IMG/VR virus record: IMGVR_UViG_3300042507_002200
Location: 1-41,189 of that record
Length of the DNA: 41,189 nt
Direction: 5' to 3' (one strand)
DNA from: a virus
Each line of letters opens with the position of its first letter. The stretch's first letter is position 1. The notes under the pieces are model-generated. The model made no database searches. It was not told the origin of the DNA and was given only the letters and a program-made list of their open reading frames with translations. A program made the position numbers and the translations under genes. Positions 24,287 to 31,339 of the stretch are shown piece after piece.

Positions 24287-24289
24287 GCG

Positions 24290-24682
24290 TCAGGCGAACT
24301 TGTTGGGGTAGCATTGTTTCAAAACGGCCAACACTTCAGCGGTGGACCGGCATACCTCGACGCGCCATCCGCAGGCACGTAGTTTGTCGGCCCATTCAAG
24401 TTGCGCGGGCGTTGGTTTGTTCTTTCCCACCTTCAACTCAATGGCAAGTCCGGCAAAGGAATACCTGCGCACCTCGTTCAGGTGGCGGTCGCTTTCATCT
24501 TGGCCGGGGTCAACGAACGGCGTGAAGATCAAGCAATCGGGGATGCCAGCTTTCATGCCCTTGGCTTTCATGTGGCCCCCGCTGCGTGGCGTTCTGAATC
24601 CTTCCATCGGTGGGTGGAACCACGTGAATCCGAAATAGTCCAGCACCTTAGCCACGGCGCGTTGAAGGTCGTTCTCGGTCAT
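24290..24682 (-). CDS. VRR-NUC nuclease
   Basis: 130 residues from the ATG at 24682 (MTENDLQRAVAKVLDYFG), ATGA-coupled. A PD-(D/E)xK active site is visible: GIPDCLIF (D49) and AIELKVGKNKPTPAQ (E82, K84), then LEWADKLRACGW. The x-Gly-Ile-Pro-Asp plus Glu-x-Lys with following Pro-x-Gln is the VRR-NUC pattern; such phage proteins are thought to cut branched DNA. Position after DnaB suits recombination or resolution before packaging. Confidence 0.85.
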   Translation of the reverse strand: MTENDLQRAVAKVLDYFGFTWFHPPMEGFRTPRSGGHMKAKGMKAGIPDCLIFTPFVDPGQDESDRHLNEVRRYSFAGLAIELKVGKNKPTPAQLEWADKLRACGWRVEVCRSTAEVLAVLKQCYPNKFA

Positions 24683-24945
24683 GGCTTTTCGCTTTGCCCC
24701 AGCAGCGCGGCAAGCACTGCGGGTTGGTTTGCCGGAACGATGCGGCCCACGAAGGTGTGATGCTGCCTGCACCACGCCACCACGCGGGCATCATCAGCTA
24801 CGGGGTAGTTAATCAAGAACTGCTCGGCAAAGGCGATTGATACCCGAAGGTCGCCCCAATCCCGGCGTCCACGTGTTCCGCGCATTGCAGCCTGTCGGGA
24901 TGCTATCGCGCCGCTCAGGACTTCACGAAGTGGCTTGTTGATCAT
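24679..24945 (-). CDS. 88-residue hypothetical replication-module protein
   Basis: ATG at 24945, two bases after the DnaB stop, coupled to the nuclease by ATGA. Helical, with an Arg-rich stretch (RQAAMRGTRGRRDWGD) near residues 17-32 and a Trp-Cys segment (VVAWCRQHHTFVGRIV). No known motif. It may be a small partner of helicase or nuclease; not determinable from sequence. Confidence 0.5.
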   Translation of the reverse strand: MINKPLREVLSGAIASRQAAMRGTRGRRDWGDLRVSIAFAEQFLINYPVADDARVVAWCRQHHTFVGRIVPANQPAVLAALLGQSEKP

Positions 24946-24947
24946 AG

Positions 24948-26318
24948 CTAAAAAGGTGCTTCGGTGTCGATTCGGTTATCGGGGTGCGGTGCGGTGTTAA
25001 CACGCGGCAAAGGTGGTGCAAAGGATCCGCCCGGCCAATCCAGCATCCGCGTTCCTTGCCCATCGAAGAGCAGGGTAGCAATGCCATCTTCCCCGTCCCG
25101 GTTCTTGGCAATGATCACGTCCACGTTGTCATCCGCGGCTTGGTCGTAGTACCTGGGTCGGTGCAGGAACATCACCGCTTCGGCATCCTGCTCGATTTCT
25201 CCGCTGTCTCGTAGGTCGGTCAGTCCGGGCGGCTTCACCGCTTGGCCTTTCACGGGCCTGTTGAGCTGTGCAAGGACTGCAAACGGCAGGTCCAGGTCTT
25301 TCGCCAGCACCCGGAGTTCGTTGCTGATAGCCGTCATGCGGTCGTATCCGGCCTTTTGCTTGGTAGACGGCTGAAGCAGGCCGATGTAGTCCACCCACAC
25401 CACGTCAATCTTGTGTTTGCGCTTGGCGCGGTCCAGCTTGGCGGCAAGGGTACTGACGGTCATGGATGAACTTTCGTCCACCACCATTCGCGCCAATAGG
25501 TCGCCGTTGGTCACGCTCCATTTGGCCATCGCTTCGCGCTCCCTGTCGGATAGGATGCCGCGCTTGCTCTTCCATGCCGGGATGCCACATTCACCGCACA
25601 CCAGCCTACGGCCAAGGTTGCGGTCCTTCATTTCAAGTTCTGCGATGTAGGGGCGGTGACCGTTCACGGCCTGCCTCCATGCGCAGGAAAGCATGTAGGA
25701 GGTCTTACCCATGGCGGGGCGTGCGCCGATGATCGTGACCGTCCCTGGCTCTAGGCGGATCCGCTTTTGCTCCAAGGCATCGAACCCGAACTGAATACCG
25801 CGGTCGGTGACTTGCTCGTCCACCACTTCGCTGATTACCGCATCCATGGTGCGCGGGTCTTTCGCGCTGAAGTCGGACAATAGGCGGATGTCGTGCGCTG
25901 CGGATGAAAGCAGGTCGAACGGATCCGATGTCGGGTCGTTGCCGATGTTCTGCAACCGTAGGCCCAGAAGGATTGTTTCCCGCTTCAGGTGCATCTGTAC
26001 CAGCAGGGCGGAATGGTACTGGACGTGCTTGGTGGATGCGATGGCGGTGGTAAGCCCGGAAATGTAGACCAGCCCTCCGGCCAATTCCAAGCGGTTACGG
26101 CGCTTCAGGTCCATTACCACGGTCATGGTATCCACCGGAGCGCGGTTGACGTGTAGGGCGGCAACGGATGCCCATATCTCGCGGTGCGCTGGCTTGCTGA
26201 ATGTGTCGGGCTTCAGGATGTCGGAAACATCAACGATGCAATCTGGGTAGGCAAGGCAGGCCCCAAGGACCGCAGCCTCCAATCGTTCGTCGCTGGTATC
26301 GGTGTTCACTGCATCCAT
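24948..26318 (-). CDS. dnaB: Replicative DNA helicase, DnaB family
   Basis: 456 residues from the ATG at 26318 (MDAVNTDTSDERLEAAVLG), 13 bases inside the initiator gene. N-terminal helical domain to ~150, then the RecA-like domain: Walker A GARPAMGKTS near 196-205, the catalytic Glu region YIAELEMKDRNLGRRL, Walker B DVVWVDYIGLLQP, and the C-terminal Gln/Arg segment LRDSGEIEQDAEAVMFLHRP with AKNRDGEDG. All hallmarks of hexameric DnaB are present. Loading is probably by the protein encoded immediately upstream. Confidence 0.93.
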   Translation of the reverse strand: MDAVNTDTSDERLEAAVLGACLAYPDCIVDVSDILKPDTFSKPAHREIWASVAALHVNRAPVDTMTVVMDLKRRNRLELAGGLVYISGLTTAIASTKHVQYHSALLVQMHLKRETILLGLRLQNIGNDPTSDPFDLLSSAAHDIRLLSDFSAKDPRTMDAVISEVVDEQVTDRGIQFGFDALEQKRIRLEPGTVTIIGARPAMGKTSYMLSCAWRQAVNGHRPYIAELEMKDRNLGRRLVCGECGIPAWKSKRGILSDREREAMAKWSVTNGDLLARMVVDESSSMTVSTLAAKLDRAKRKHKIDVVWVDYIGLLQPSTKQKAGYDRMTAISNELRVLAKDLDLPFAVLAQLNRPVKGQAVKPPGLTDLRDSGEIEQDAEAVMFLHRPRYYDQAADDNVDVIIAKNRDGEDGIATLLFDGQGTRMLDWPGGSFAPPLPRVNTAPHPDNRIDTEAPF

Positions 26319-27007
26319 GGCTTCGCGGTTGGGGATATGGTAGGCACTTCGGGCTTGGCTGAAAAGTTGTTCCGCTTCCACGTTCCCATGCGCTTGGCGA
26401 TGTCGAACTTGTCCATTGTGGCGTAACGGGGCTTCGTTTCGGGATGTCCTTCGGTCCAGTAGTCGAAGAACGCCTTTGCCTCGGCATCGGAAAGGATGGC
26501 GCTATCCCTGTGGACCTTCAGGCACCTTTCACGGAACCCTTCATAGTCCAGTTTTGTCGTTACAATAATCGCGCGTTCCTTTTTTTCAGAGTTAGAGTTA
26601 GATACAGATACAGACATAGATAGAACGTCCGTTGGTCGTTCGTTCAACGGTCGTTCAACGGTCGTTGGATGTTCGTTCCTCTTTGCAGCACTTGCTTTGC
26701 CAGCTTCAGACCGTTGTTTCCTGCGCCCTTCGCCGTACTCCCTTGCCGATTCAACAAAGTCAAGGCTCATACCTTCCCCGTGTTGCGTCAACAAGTCCAT
26801 GATGGCATCCGCTTCGCCCTTTGCTACCCGTCGAACGTCTGCCTCGGATAGTGGGCCGCGCTGCCATACGTGGAGCATGACCTTCGTCAGCGCACCGACC
26901 TGTGCGAAAGTCAGCCCATCGCATAGCAGGCCGAACTCCACAGGGTCGAACCGCATCCATTCCAACGGTCGTTGACCTTTCGTTGGGTTCCGTTCATCGT
27001 TCGTCAT
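26306..27007 (-). CDS. Replication initiator / helicase loader candidate
   Basis: 233 residues if started at the ATG at 27007, ten bases after a structured element; an in-frame ATG at 27097 would add 30. The N-terminal domain (~15-100: FGLLCDGLTFAQVGALTKVML ... VRRVAKGEADAIMDLL) resembles the winged-helix DUF1376-type domain of phage replisome organisers. A linker follows, rich in Glu-Arg-Pro-Thr and then alternating Ser-Val and Ser-Asn, and then a C-terminal helical domain (FRERCLKVHRDS, FFDYWTEGHPETK) typical of loaders next to DnaB. The linker DNA holds the candidate origin. Confidence 0.7.
   Translation of the reverse strand: MTNDERNPTKGQRPLEWMRFDPVEFGLLCDGLTFAQVGALTKVMLHVWQRGPLSEADVRRVAKGEADAIMDLLTQHGEGMSLDFVESAREYGEGRRKQRSEAGKASAAKRNEHPTTVERPLNERPTDVLSMSVSVSNSNSEKKERAIIVTTKLDYEGFRERCLKVHRDSAILSDAEAKAFFDYWTEGHPETKPRYATMDKFDIAKRMGTWKRNNFSAKPEVPTISPTAKPWMQ
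26580..26680 (-). other. Candidate replication origin inside the initiator gene
   Basis: On the plus strand GGTCGTT occurs at 26634, 26649 and 26660 with a variant GTTCGTT at 26671, the last three spaced exactly 11 bases, one helical turn. Beside them 26580-26625 is AT-rich (about 30 percent G+C against roughly 58 in the window) with tandem hexamers GTTAGA GTTAGA TACAGA TACAGA. A second cluster of CGTT words at 26967-27000 lies near the gene start. Iterons plus an AT-rich unwinding element in the linker-coding part of the initiator gene is the arrangement of phage lambda ori in O. Confidence 0.5.
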
Positions 27008-27017
27008 ACCAAAAGGG

Positions 27018-27075
27018 CGCCCCCCATGTTCACCTTCAGCAGCCTCTACACTGCTTCGGGTGCCCATGAGGGGCG
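27018..27075 (-). ncRNA. Two-helix RNA element upstream of the initiator gene (copy 2)
   Basis: 58 bases; P1 is a perfect 11-bp stem CGCCCCUCAUG / CAUGGGGGGCG, P2 is AGCAG / CUGCU (27055-27051 with 27042-27038). It ends exactly 10 bases before the ATG at 27007. A copy with the same length and architecture precedes the helicase gene; helices covary between the two. It also lies within an in-frame extension beginning at the ATG at 27097. Class unknown. Confidence 0.6.
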
Positions 27076-27143
27076 GGTATTTTGGTTCGTTGTTCATCGC
27101 TGGTAGAGGACAGCGGCCACCATGCGGTGACGCGGCTAAGATA

Positions 27144-27245
27144 CTAAACTTTCCACTTGTGTCCGCAGTTCATGCAGACGTATCCGCGAATATCCGTAAG
27201 CCACCGCACGGCTATCCTGTCGCTTCCGCAGCATGGGCATTTCAT
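27144..27245 (-). CDS. 33-residue zinc-ribbon microprotein
   Basis: ATG at 27245 overlaps the methyltransferase stop (ATGA). It has MKCPCCGSDR at the N-terminus and YVCMNCGHKWKV at the C-terminus: two CxxC knuckles about 19 residues apart, the size and layout of a minimal zinc ribbon. Such ribbons bind nucleic acid or partner proteins. It is the last gene before a 46-base gap ahead of the initiator leader. Confidence 0.7.
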   Translation of the reverse strand: MKCPCCGSDRIAVRWLTDIRGYVCMNCGHKWKV

Positions 27246-28264
27246 AGCTCCACCTCTTCAGCATCTTCCTGCGCAAGCTCATCAAATAGCTGCGCCTCAC
27301 GTTCACCCACGAACCGGCTGTAAACGGTGGCAAGGTTGCGGATAGCTTGCTTGTAATAGCTCTCCTTCAGTTCTATGCCGATGGCCTTGCGGCCCATGCT
27401 CACAGGTCCGTAAACCTCGGACCCTACACCCATGAACGGCGTCAACACCGTTTCCCCTGGGTTGCTGTACAGGTCCACGAGGCGGTCGATAACGTCAAGC
27501 TGCAACGGGTGGACGTGCTTTTCGTCGTCTTCCTCCCTCCCATCCTTGAACTCTAAAACATGGTTGTTCCGAATGTCATCCCACACGCTTGAAGCGTAAC
27601 GCTGCCAAATGATGTGTGATAGCTTGTTGGTGCGGTGGTCTTTCCACTCCGCATACTTGGCTTTAATGTGTTCCCATGGCCCGTACTTGCGCTCCATTTC
27701 AGGAAGCATCGGATGCGCACCGGCGTACCTTTTCAGCCCTTCGGGGTGCGTCACCGGAACTTCGTTCTCACCTGCTTTTTTGAAGATCAAGACGTAATCG
27801 GGTGCCGCTGGGAAGCTGCGCGTGCTGTCCTCAATTATCATGCGGTGTGTCAAGCTCTTTACCATGGTGCGAATACGAACCTGCAAAGGTTCCTTCCACA
27901 CTGTGATGCGGTTCATGAAGTGGAACCCGTTTTCAAGGTGCAACTTTATGATGTCGTTCGGGAAGTCATACAGCTTGTGCGCGGTGGTGTCGATTATGAT
28001 GTCCTGACAGTGAACAGCGCAAATGCGGCCTGGTTTAATAACGCGACCCATTTGCTCCACCAAGTGCCTGTACTGTTCAAGGAACTCTTCGCGCGTGGCG
28101 CAGTTGCTGAAGTCATTCTCCGAGCTGCTGTAATTATACAAGCCACAGAACGGCGGCGAATAGATGGACAGGTCTATGGACTTGTCCGGCAGCGTGGGAA
28201 GCACGTACATGCAATCGCTGTTGTACAGCGCGTAATCTTCGGTAATGTGTTGGTCCTTGGTCAT
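27242..28264 (-). CDS. DNA methyltransferase, beta class (N6-adenine or N4-cytosine)
   Basis: 340 residues. Motif IV SPPF at 36-39 near the N-terminus, then a long target-recognition region, then the SAM-binding motif I TPFMGVGSEVYGPV near 275-290 with RKAIGIELKESYY after it. This IV-TRD-I order defines the beta group. Asp-x-x-Ile-Tyr-Ser-Pro-Pro-Phe is compatible with N4-cytosine or N6-adenine. No restriction gene lies beside it, so protection of phage DNA from host enzymes or marking for replication is likely. Three bases separate it from the helicase stop. Confidence 0.85.
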   Translation of the reverse strand: MTKDQHITEDYALYNSDCMYVLPTLPDKSIDLSIYSPPFCGLYNYSSSENDFSNCATREEFLEQYRHLVEQMGRVIKPGRICAVHCQDIIIDTTAHKLYDFPNDIIKLHLENGFHFMNRITVWKEPLQVRIRTMVKSLTHRMIIEDSTRSFPAAPDYVLIFKKAGENEVPVTHPEGLKRYAGAHPMLPEMERKYGPWEHIKAKYAEWKDHRTNKLSHIIWQRYASSVWDDIRNNHVLEFKDGREEDDEKHVHPLQLDVIDRLVDLYSNPGETVLTPFMGVGSEVYGPVSMGRKAIGIELKESYYKQAIRNLATVYSRFVGEREAQLFDELAQEDAEEVEL

Positions 28265-28267
28265 GGC

Positions 28268-29641
28268 TTAGAGTTGTTTCAGGAATGATGGGAGGTTGAC
28301 GGCGTGATCGAATTTCGGGCGGTTGCCCTCGTGGTATGCGTTCAACGTGGAGTTGAGGCGGCTGAATAGTTCGTCCATCTTGGCAGACTTGCTGAACAGG
28401 CCATCAATGACCCGCTTTTGTCCATCGCTGTGAACGATGTCCACCGTGACCGAACGGTTCTGGCCAAAGCGCCAAAAGCGGCGGATGGCTTGGTAGTACT
28501 GTTCGTAGCTGAAGGTCGGGAAGTACACCGTGTGGGCGCAGTGCTGCCAGTTCAACCCGAACGCGGTGATCTTCGGCTTGGTGATCAATCGCTTGACCTC
28601 TCCATTGGCAAAGGCAAGCAATAGCTCTTCCTTCTTTTCGATGTCCATGGATCCGCTTATCTGACGCGCTTCAGGGTCCATCTTTTCCAGTAGGTCGCCC
28701 TCCTGGTTGAAGTTGCACCAGTATACCGATGTGTCATGGCCCTGCACAAGTTCCACTGCGCGTTCGCATCGCTTAACGTGGGTCATCTTTTGTTCGCTGC
28801 GGACCTCGCTCATGGTCTTTGCCACGATGTTGAACATAAGCATCTGACCGTCGATTACCCAGTTCTCATCATTGCGCACCGCGTGAAGGTTCGTGACCTT
28901 CTCCGGCAGGTTGTGCCGCGCATCGCTGAACCCGTGGTCGCTTGGCTTGCGCATCGAAATCGACCACCCGCTCACCCACTCAAAGAACGCGGTGTAAGCG
29001 TGGGGCTTGAGGTAGAACTTGGTGCCGATGTCCTGGGGGCGGATGTTGTTTTCGTTGTTGGCAAAGAACTTGCCCAGCATGTCCATGTAGCCCATGTAGC
29101 CCAAGGCTTCTGAACTTGTGCCCAGCTCAATAAAGTCGTTCGGGCTTGGCGTGGCCGTGAACAGGTAGCGGTACGGAACCTTGCGCATGAACGCGGTCAC
29201 CTGCGCCTTTATGGACCCGTCGAAGTTCTTGAGGATGCTGCTTTCGTCAAGCAACACGCAGCCAAAGTCCTCGGCCTTGAACTTGTCGAGCCGTTCGTAA
29301 TTGCATACCACGATACCCGCGCTATACCTTCCGTCCTTGCTGTATTCGATGTCCGTGATACCGAACTTAGCAGCCTCTTTGATGAACTGGAAAGCCACCG
29401 CCAGCGGGGTCAATATCAGCACCGGCTTGCCCGTGTGCTTGCGGTAGTTCACCGCCGTTGTCAGTTCGATGATGGTCTTCCCCAATCCGGTGTCCAGGAA
29501 CACCGCGCACCGTCCTTTGCGGATGGCGTATTCTGCTACGTAGGTCTGGTAATCAAATAGGCCATCCGGCATCCAATCCGGTTCGATACCGTAGTTGCTT
29601 GGCCTGTGCCGTTTGCGTTCAAGTAGCTCGTCGTAGTTCAT
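28268..29641 (-). CDS. SF2 (SNF2-like) DNA helicase
   Basis: 457 residues if started at the ATG at 29641 (MNYDELLERKRHRPSN); an in-frame ATG at 29731 would add 30. Walker A TGLGKT (51-56), motif II LDES (131-134), motif III TATPSP (163-168), and motif VI QAIRRFWRFGQNR near 385-397 make a complete superfamily 2 core; the motif VI form with Arg-x-x-Arg-x-Gly-Gln is that of SNF2-related phage helicases. A probable role is in replication or recombination of phage DNA, in a cluster with NinB-like and SSB-like genes. Confidence 0.88.
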   Translation of the reverse strand: MNYDELLERKRHRPSNYGIEPDWMPDGLFDYQTYVAEYAIRKGRCAVFLDTGLGKTIIELTTAVNYRKHTGKPVLILTPLAVAFQFIKEAAKFGITDIEYSKDGRYSAGIVVCNYERLDKFKAEDFGCVLLDESSILKNFDGSIKAQVTAFMRKVPYRYLFTATPSPNDFIELGTSSEALGYMGYMDMLGKFFANNENNIRPQDIGTKFYLKPHAYTAFFEWVSGWSISMRKPSDHGFSDARHNLPEKVTNLHAVRNDENWVIDGQMLMFNIVAKTMSEVRSEQKMTHVKRCERAVELVQGHDTSVYWCNFNQEGDLLEKMDPEARQISGSMDIEKKEELLLAFANGEVKRLITKPKITAFGLNWQHCAHTVYFPTFSYEQYYQAIRRFWRFGQNRSVTVDIVHSDGQKRVIDGLFSKSAKMDELFSRLNSTLNAYHEGNRPKFDHAVNLPSFLKQL

Positions 29642-29651
29642 TGAAAGAGTA

Positions 29652-29709
29652 CGCCCCCCACGTTCACAGTCCACACCGGCCAGGGTGCTTCGTGTGCCCG
29701 TGAGGGGCG
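29652..29709 (-). ncRNA. Two-helix RNA element upstream of the helicase gene (copy 1)
   Basis: 58 bases; P1 is a perfect 11-bp stem CGCCCCUCACG / CGUGGGGGGCG, P2 is GCACC / GGUGU (29688-29684 with 29677-29673, one G-U pair). Inside P1, GG opposite AA is followed by CAC/GUG pairing that extends the stem. It ends exactly 10 bases before the ATG at 29641, as copy 2 does before its gene. A promoter candidate lies about 45 bases upstream, so the element would be in the 5' leader. Confidence 0.6.
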
Positions 29710-29755
29710 ATGTGTTGGTTGTGGTTGTCATTGCTGCTGGCCCAGCGTGATGCTG

Positions 29756-29787
29756 CAAACGTAATGATGTTTCGACAACTATCACAA
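29756..29787 (-). promoter_or_regulatory. Promoter candidate for the helicase-methyltransferase operon
   Basis: Minus strand: TTG (29787-29785), 21 bases, TACGTTTG (29763-29756), an exact TAnnTTTG match. An imperfect inverted repeat TGATAGTT...AAACATCA fills the spacer. A start near 29751 would give a leader that contains the whole RNA element. The upstream box overlaps the last codons of the preceding gene. Confidence 0.5.
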
Positions 29788-30024
29788 GTTCGCCCGAAAT
29801 TCTTTCAGCGCCTTTCGCTCCCGTGCTGTCCACATCATAGGCGTCACGTATCCGCCGCTTCTGTCTCGCTCCACCATCATGCGGTCATAGGCTGCACTTC
29901 CTTTTTCCGGGGTCCATGGGAACTCCCTTTCATCCATCTTGGACATTACAAGCCGAATGCTATCCGGCGTAGTGGTGTGCTGCATTATTGAAGGCTTGCA
30001 CTGCTTCAGCTTTAGCTTTTTCAT
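29782..30024 (-). CDS. 80-residue hypothetical protein
   Basis: ATG at 30024 overlaps the upstream stop (ATGA). Basic start (MKKLKLKQCKPS) and a C-terminal MMWTARERKALKEFRANL helix; the middle (FPWTPEKGSAAYDRMMVERDRSG) is polar. No recognised motif. Probably a small early protein of the recombination cluster. Confidence 0.5.
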   Translation of the reverse strand: MKKLKLKQCKPSIMQHTTTPDSIRLVMSKMDEREFPWTPEKGSAAYDRMMVERDRSGGYVTPMMWTARERKALKEFRANL

Positions 30025-30212
30025 GGGTCTTTGCGTTTCAATGGTTTCGGTTCCTTCGGTTTATTGGTCCCGAGCAGCCACAAAGCTGTCAGACCTTGGT
30101 AGCGTACACCTTCGTAGGTGTAGATCTTGTCCTGTATCGGCGCTCCGGTGCTGTCGTTGGTGTATCCTTCCCGTATGGCATCACGGCCAAGTAGCTGTCC
30201 TGTGATGCTCAT
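30021..30212 (-). CDS. 63-residue hypothetical protein
   Basis: ATGA coupling at both ends. N-terminal MSITGQLLGRDAIREGYTND, a central YTYEGVRYQGLTALWLLG segment, and a Lys/Pro-rich C-terminus (NKPKEPKPLKRKDP) that could contact nucleic acid. Family not recognised. Confidence 0.5.
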   Translation of the reverse strand: MSITGQLLGRDAIREGYTNDSTGAPIQDKIYTYEGVRYQGLTALWLLGTNKPKEPKPLKRKDP

Positions 30213-30640
30213 GGCTTGATGATTTCGAGTTGTTCGTTAGGGGCGGGCAGAATTATCCCGAACTCCGCCCAGTAGTTCATCACGCGGTCAATGGTGACCA
30301 TCGCGTCTTCCTTGCTCAGTTCGCGCGTCTGCTTGGTGACCTCTACCTCCACGCCTTTCAGCCGTACCGTATCGGTCGGGTAGCACCCTTGGGCCTTGCA
30401 CCACTCCTTGACCTTTTCCATGGTCCACTTCGTGCCATCGCCCATGCCTTCGCTGTTCAGGGTATCGGCAACAATCGTGAAAAGAGTGTGTAGGTATCCG
30501 TTCTGCGCGGTGGACTTGCGCCCACTGTGACGCTTGAACGTGACGGCGTACTGCCCATCGGGGGCCGCATCCAGGAGGGCGCGAAGTGCCGAAGCCTTCC
30601 ATGTGCCGTCCTTCTTGTGGATGTAAATCGGCTCAGCCAT
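30209..30640 (-). CDS. NinB-like recombination protein
   Basis: 143 residues. The order of elements fits the NinB/Orf family of phage single-strand-annealing mediators: RHSGRKSTAQNGYLHTLFTI (basic, 'QN-Y' segment), MEKVKEWCKAQGCYP, then VTKQTRELSKEDAMVTIDRV and the terminal AEFGIILPAPNEQ, very close to the 'GI-LP-PNE' ending common in this family. It would help load recombinases on SSB-coated DNA. It lies two genes from an SSB-like gene. Confidence 0.7.
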   Translation of the reverse strand: MAEPIYIHKKDGTWKASALRALLDAAPDGQYAVTFKRHSGRKSTAQNGYLHTLFTIVADTLNSEGMGDGTKWTMEKVKEWCKAQGCYPTDTVRLKGVEVEVTKQTRELSKEDAMVTIDRVMNYWAEFGIILPAPNEQLEIIKP

Positions 30641-30854
30641 GGCTGTTATCGGTCTGGGTCCACTGGCGAAGGTGGCGGGCTACTTCCGTCTGGTTGCCCA
30701 GCGTTTCGTTCACGTAGGGCTGTTCATCGAGCATGGCGAGGATGCGGGCGGCAACCCGACCGGACACGCGGCGTTCGTCAAGAAGCCGAATGATTTGGTC
30801 AAGCTGCCACCCTTGCGCTTCCTCGGTCATCGTATCGGTTACGATGGTTCCCAT
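30633..30854 (-). CDS. 73-residue helical hypothetical protein
   Basis: ATG at 30854, two bases after the stop upstream, and overlapping the NinB-like start. Acidic N-terminus followed by helices (LDQIIRLLDERRVSGRVAARILAML and NETLGNQTEVARHLRQW). The second helix pair could be a helix-turn-helix, but there is no clear turn. Function unknown. Confidence 0.5.
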   Translation of the reverse strand: MGTIVTDTMTEEAQGWQLDQIIRLLDERRVSGRVAARILAMLDEQPYVNETLGNQTEVARHLRQWTQTDNSHG

Positions 30855-30856
30855 GT

Positions 30857-31300
30857 TCAGTAAAGCCAGCGAAGGAAGCTGCGAATGATTCCAACGGAGG
30901 GTCGAGCCTTTGCCGATTGCTTCGGTGGTGCCGGTTGGTGTACCTCTTTTTGCACCTTCGGCTTTATGGTCGGCTGTGCTTCCTGAACGAATAACGCGTT
31001 GTTCAGCGTGGTTTGTGGTGCATGCTGTTTATGTAGCATGTAATCAAATTCACGCTTTTTTGACAATATGCTCAACACCATTTGGTCAGTGATGCGCTCT
31101 CTGGTCAAATGAAGTTTACCACGGACTCTCTTAGCATGTCCGAGATGTATCATAGCTTTTGGCGCTCCGTGTCCTATTGAGTGTTTATGGCACCATTGGG
31201 CTTGGTTGTAAACGCCTGGATTGTTGCGAAGATCACCAATAGCCTCATGGTATCTTTGCAATGCACCGGACCTTGTAGATATATCCATTCTGTTGCTCAT
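30857..31300 (-). CDS. Putative DNA-binding protein with helix-turn-helix-like core
   Basis: 147 residues from the ATG at 31300 (MSNRMDISTRSGALQRYHEA). Residues ~30-65 (YNQAQWCHKHSIGHGAPKAMIHLGHAKRVRG) follow the pattern of winged-helix proteins common in Bacteroidota phages and conjugative elements, where a 'KHxIxxxxxxxLxxLGxxxRxRG' core occurs. The C-terminal third is Pro/Lys/Gln-rich and disordered. G+C content is lower than average here. Could be a regulator of the early genes; not proven. Confidence 0.5.
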   Translation of the reverse strand: MSNRMDISTRSGALQRYHEAIGDLRNNPGVYNQAQWCHKHSIGHGAPKAMIHLGHAKRVRGKLHLTRERITDQMVLSILSKKREFDYMLHKQHAPQTTLNNALFVQEAQPTIKPKVQKEVHQPAPPKQSAKARPSVGIIRSFLRWLY

Positions 31301-31339
31301 GACGTGTGGTGTTGTTGGTTGTCGGTCTGTGTTCAAGCT

